Shown in pieces: positions 62,552 through 64,000 of a DNA stretch of 64,000 nt. Below the pieces are notes generated by a model, which saw only the letters and a list, made by a program, of their open reading frames with translations, did not search any database and was not told where the DNA came from. The DNA lies in contig NZ_CP070968.1 of assembly GCF_017086445.1 (NCBI RefSeq), positions 1,426,001-1,490,000 of the forward strand, read 5' to 3'. This DNA is from Brevundimonas fontaquae. Its GTDB lineage: Bacteria > Pseudomonadota > Alphaproteobacteria > Caulobacterales > Caulobacteraceae. Position 1 is the first letter of the stretch. Each line of letters begins with the position of its first letter. The translations under genes were made by a program, and so were the position numbers.

Positions 62552-63637
62552 TTGGCTGATGGAACGGCGCCGACGACGGCCGCGAAGGATGGGCGGGGCC
62601 TGACCTATCCGTTCGACGCCGTGCCTGGCGCGGGCGAGGCGATCGAGGTCGCGCCCGGCGTGCTGTGGCTGAGGTTCGCCCTGCCGTTTCAGCTGGACCA
62701 TGTGAATGTCTATGCGATCCGGGACGGCGACGGCTGGGTCGTCGTCGATACGGGTTTGAAGACATCGGCGACCGTCGCTGCGTGGGAGACGGCGCTGGAT
62801 GGCGCGCTGGGCGGCAGGCCCGTGACGCGATTGATCTGCACCCATATGCATCCCGACCATATCGGTTTGGCAGGCTGGCTATGCGAGCGGTCGGGCGCGC
62901 CGCTGCTGATGTCGCGACTGGAGTATGTGACCGCCAGGATGCTGATGGCCGAGGAGGCGGGCGATGCGCCGGCGGACGGCGAGCGACACTATCGTGCGGC
63001 GGGGTGGAACGATGAGCAGGTCGCGCGCTGGCGGGCGGACTACGGCGGGTTCGGCAAGGGCGTGGCGACAATGCCGCGCAGCTATTTGCGATTGTCGGAC
63101 GGCGACATCGTTCAGATCGACGGAGACGATTGGACGGTGGTAGTCGGGTCAGGCCACAGCCCGGAACATGTCTGCCTGTGGCGGCGGTCGGACGACGTCT
63201 TCATCGCCGGGGATCAGATCCTGCCGCGCATTTCCTCCAATGTCTCGGTCTGGTCGACGGAGCCGGAAGCCGACCCTCTGGGTGACTGGATGGACTCGCT
63301 GGACAAGCTGAGGGCGCTGTTGCCGGAGGGCGCGTTCGTCCTGCCGGCGCATGGCGAGCCCTTCTATGGCGTGCATGCGCGGCTCGACGCTCTGAAGCGG
63401 GGGCATGAGGTCGCGCTGAAACGGCTTGAGCGGACGTTGCGTCAACCGTCTAGGGTGGTCGACGGCTTCTCCGCCGTCTTCGGTCGAGTGGTCGGGGATG
63501 GGGTGCTGGGTATGGCCACGGGCGAGGCCCAGGCGCATCTGAACTATCTGGAACGACGCGGCCGCGCTCGACGGACGCGCGACGAGAGCGGCGTCGATTG
63601 GTGGAGCGCCGTCGCACAGGACGAGGAAACGACGTGA
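62552..63637 (+). CDS. MBL-fold metallo-hydrolase
   Basis: A 361-residue metallo-beta-lactamase-fold protein. Motif HMHPDHIG (HxHxDH) and further metal His in VVGSGHSPEHVCLW, AGDQILPRISSNVS with Asp, and HGEPF. It resembles the family with a C-terminal winged-helix-like tail (residues ~270-360). The start is a TTG with TGGAG upstream; a longer ATG form (62447) is possible. Its stop overlaps the next gene's GTG (GTGA), so it is co-expressed with an enoyl-CoA hydratase. It could be a thioesterase/lactonase-like enzyme (inference). Confidence 0.85.
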   Translation: MADGTAPTTAAKDGRGLTYPFDAVPGAGEAIEVAPGVLWLRFALPFQLDHVNVYAIRDGDGWVVVDTGLKTSATVAAWETALDGALGGRPVTRLICTHMHPDHIGLAGWLCERSGAPLLMSRLEYVTARMLMAEEAGDAPADGERHYRAAGWNDEQVARWRADYGGFGKGVATMPRSYLRLSDGDIVQIDGDDWTVVVGSGHSPEHVCLWRRSDDVFIAGDQILPRISSNVSVWSTEPEADPLGDWMDSLDKLRALLPEGAFVLPAHGEPFYGVHARLDALKRGHEVALKRLERTLRQPSRVVDGFSAVFGRVVGDGVLGMATGEAQAHLNYLERRGRARRTRDESGVDWWSAVAQDEETT

Positions 63638-64000
63638 GCGAACATATCCGCAGCGAACTGGCCGACGGCGTCCTGACCGTCACCCTGGACCGGGCCGACA
63701 AGAAGAACGCCATCACCCAGGCCATGTATTCGACCTTGGCCGAGGCGACGGAGCGGGCGCGGACCGACGATGCGGTGCGGGTGCTGCTGCTGCGCGCGGA
63801 GGGCGACAGCTTCTCGGCCGGCAACGACATTCAGGACTTCATCGCCCTGGGCTCGCAAGGGGCGGGGCCGGGCGACATGCCTGTGTTTCGTTTCCTGAAG
63901 GCGCTGGCGGATCTGGACAAGCCGGCTGTGGCGGCCGTGAAGGGGCGGGCGGTCGGGATCGGTCTGACCATGCTGCTGCATTGCGATCTGGTGGTGGTGG
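63634..64000 (+). CDS. Enoyl-CoA hydratase/isomerase family protein, cut by window end
   Basis: A GTG start, overlapping the previous stop, opens a frame of at least 122 residues running off the right edge: SEHIRSELADGVLTVTLDRADKKNAITQAMYSTLAEATERARTDDAVRVLLLRAEGDSFSAGNDIQDF is the crotonase N-terminal region with the oxyanion-hole AGND motif, then GRAVGIGLTMLLHCDLVVV. The C-terminal part is missing from this window. It acts on fatty-acyl-CoA. The MBL gene upstream may act on the same substrates. Confidence 0.9.
   Translation, partial: MSEHIRSELADGVLTVTLDRADKKNAITQAMYSTLAEATERARTDDAVRVLLLRAEGDSFSAGNDIQDFIALGSQGAGPGDMPVFRFLKALADLDKPAVAAVKGRAVGIGLTMLLHCDLVVV

Overview
This 64-kb window is high-GC chromosomal DNA from an alphaproteobacterium, most likely a Caulobacterales member and probably Brevundimonas. 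The evidence is the Caulobacter-style split of flagellar genes (flgF-flgG-flgA-flgH divergent from fliL-fliM-DUF6468-motE), a sigma-54 promoter and a CtrA-like box between them, the trmL/petABC and bamD-recN neighbourhoods, and an STN-type TonB receptor with FecI/FecR. I see no prophage, IS element, rRNA operon, CRISPR array or origin. Genes are tightly packed, and many start codons overlap the preceding stop. The genus is inferred, not proven.

Layout. 1-7400: two small secreted paralogues and two divergent flagellar operons. 7500-9600: DUF3297 protein, a secreted M28 peptidase and tRNA-Leu(UAA). 9600-14500: a six-gene minus-strand run (thermostable-haemolysin/GNAT-like protein, AMP-ligase, haem-oxygenase-like diiron protein, SDR, TPR protein, membrane methyltransferase) that looks like an uncharacterised small-molecule pathway. 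14600-18600: FecI-type sigma, FecR and TonB receptor. 18700-27900: a low-oxygen block (FNR-type regulator, cydDC, cydAB-cydX, hemN, ompW) with two FNR boxes and a second shared palindrome. 28000-40600: housekeeping and accessory genes (orphan adenine methylase, rnhB, tag, ygfZ, topoisomerase IB, rlmJ, YeiH exporter with LysR regulator, hemF, dipeptidase). 40600-44100: trmL and the cytochrome bc1 operon. 44100-47600: two tandem M28 lipoprotein peptidases. 47600-50700: XRE/ScfR-like regulator divergent from isocitrate lyase, with paired palindromes between them. 50700-55700: a lipoprotein, prs, bamD and recN. 55700-59100: a secreted low-complexity protein, an S8 protease and an ECF sigma/anti-sigma pair. 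59100-64000: a DUF429-like protein, xthA, a three-repeat secreted protein, an MBL hydrolase and a truncated enoyl-CoA hydratase.

Two parts stand out. First, the ECF region: the element GGGATGAAAC-N13-CGTT occurs three times with identical spacing. Two copies are arranged as a palindrome between the sigma gene and the S8 protease, and one lies upstream of the low-complexity secreted protein. This defines a probable self-contained regulon of sigma, anti-sigma, protease and secreted protein. Second, the six-gene run at 9617-14466 combines acyl activation, a GNAT/acyl-HSL-synthase-like protein, a haem-oxygenase-like diiron enzyme, a dehydrogenase and a methyltransferase. It is the best candidate for an undescribed metabolic system here.
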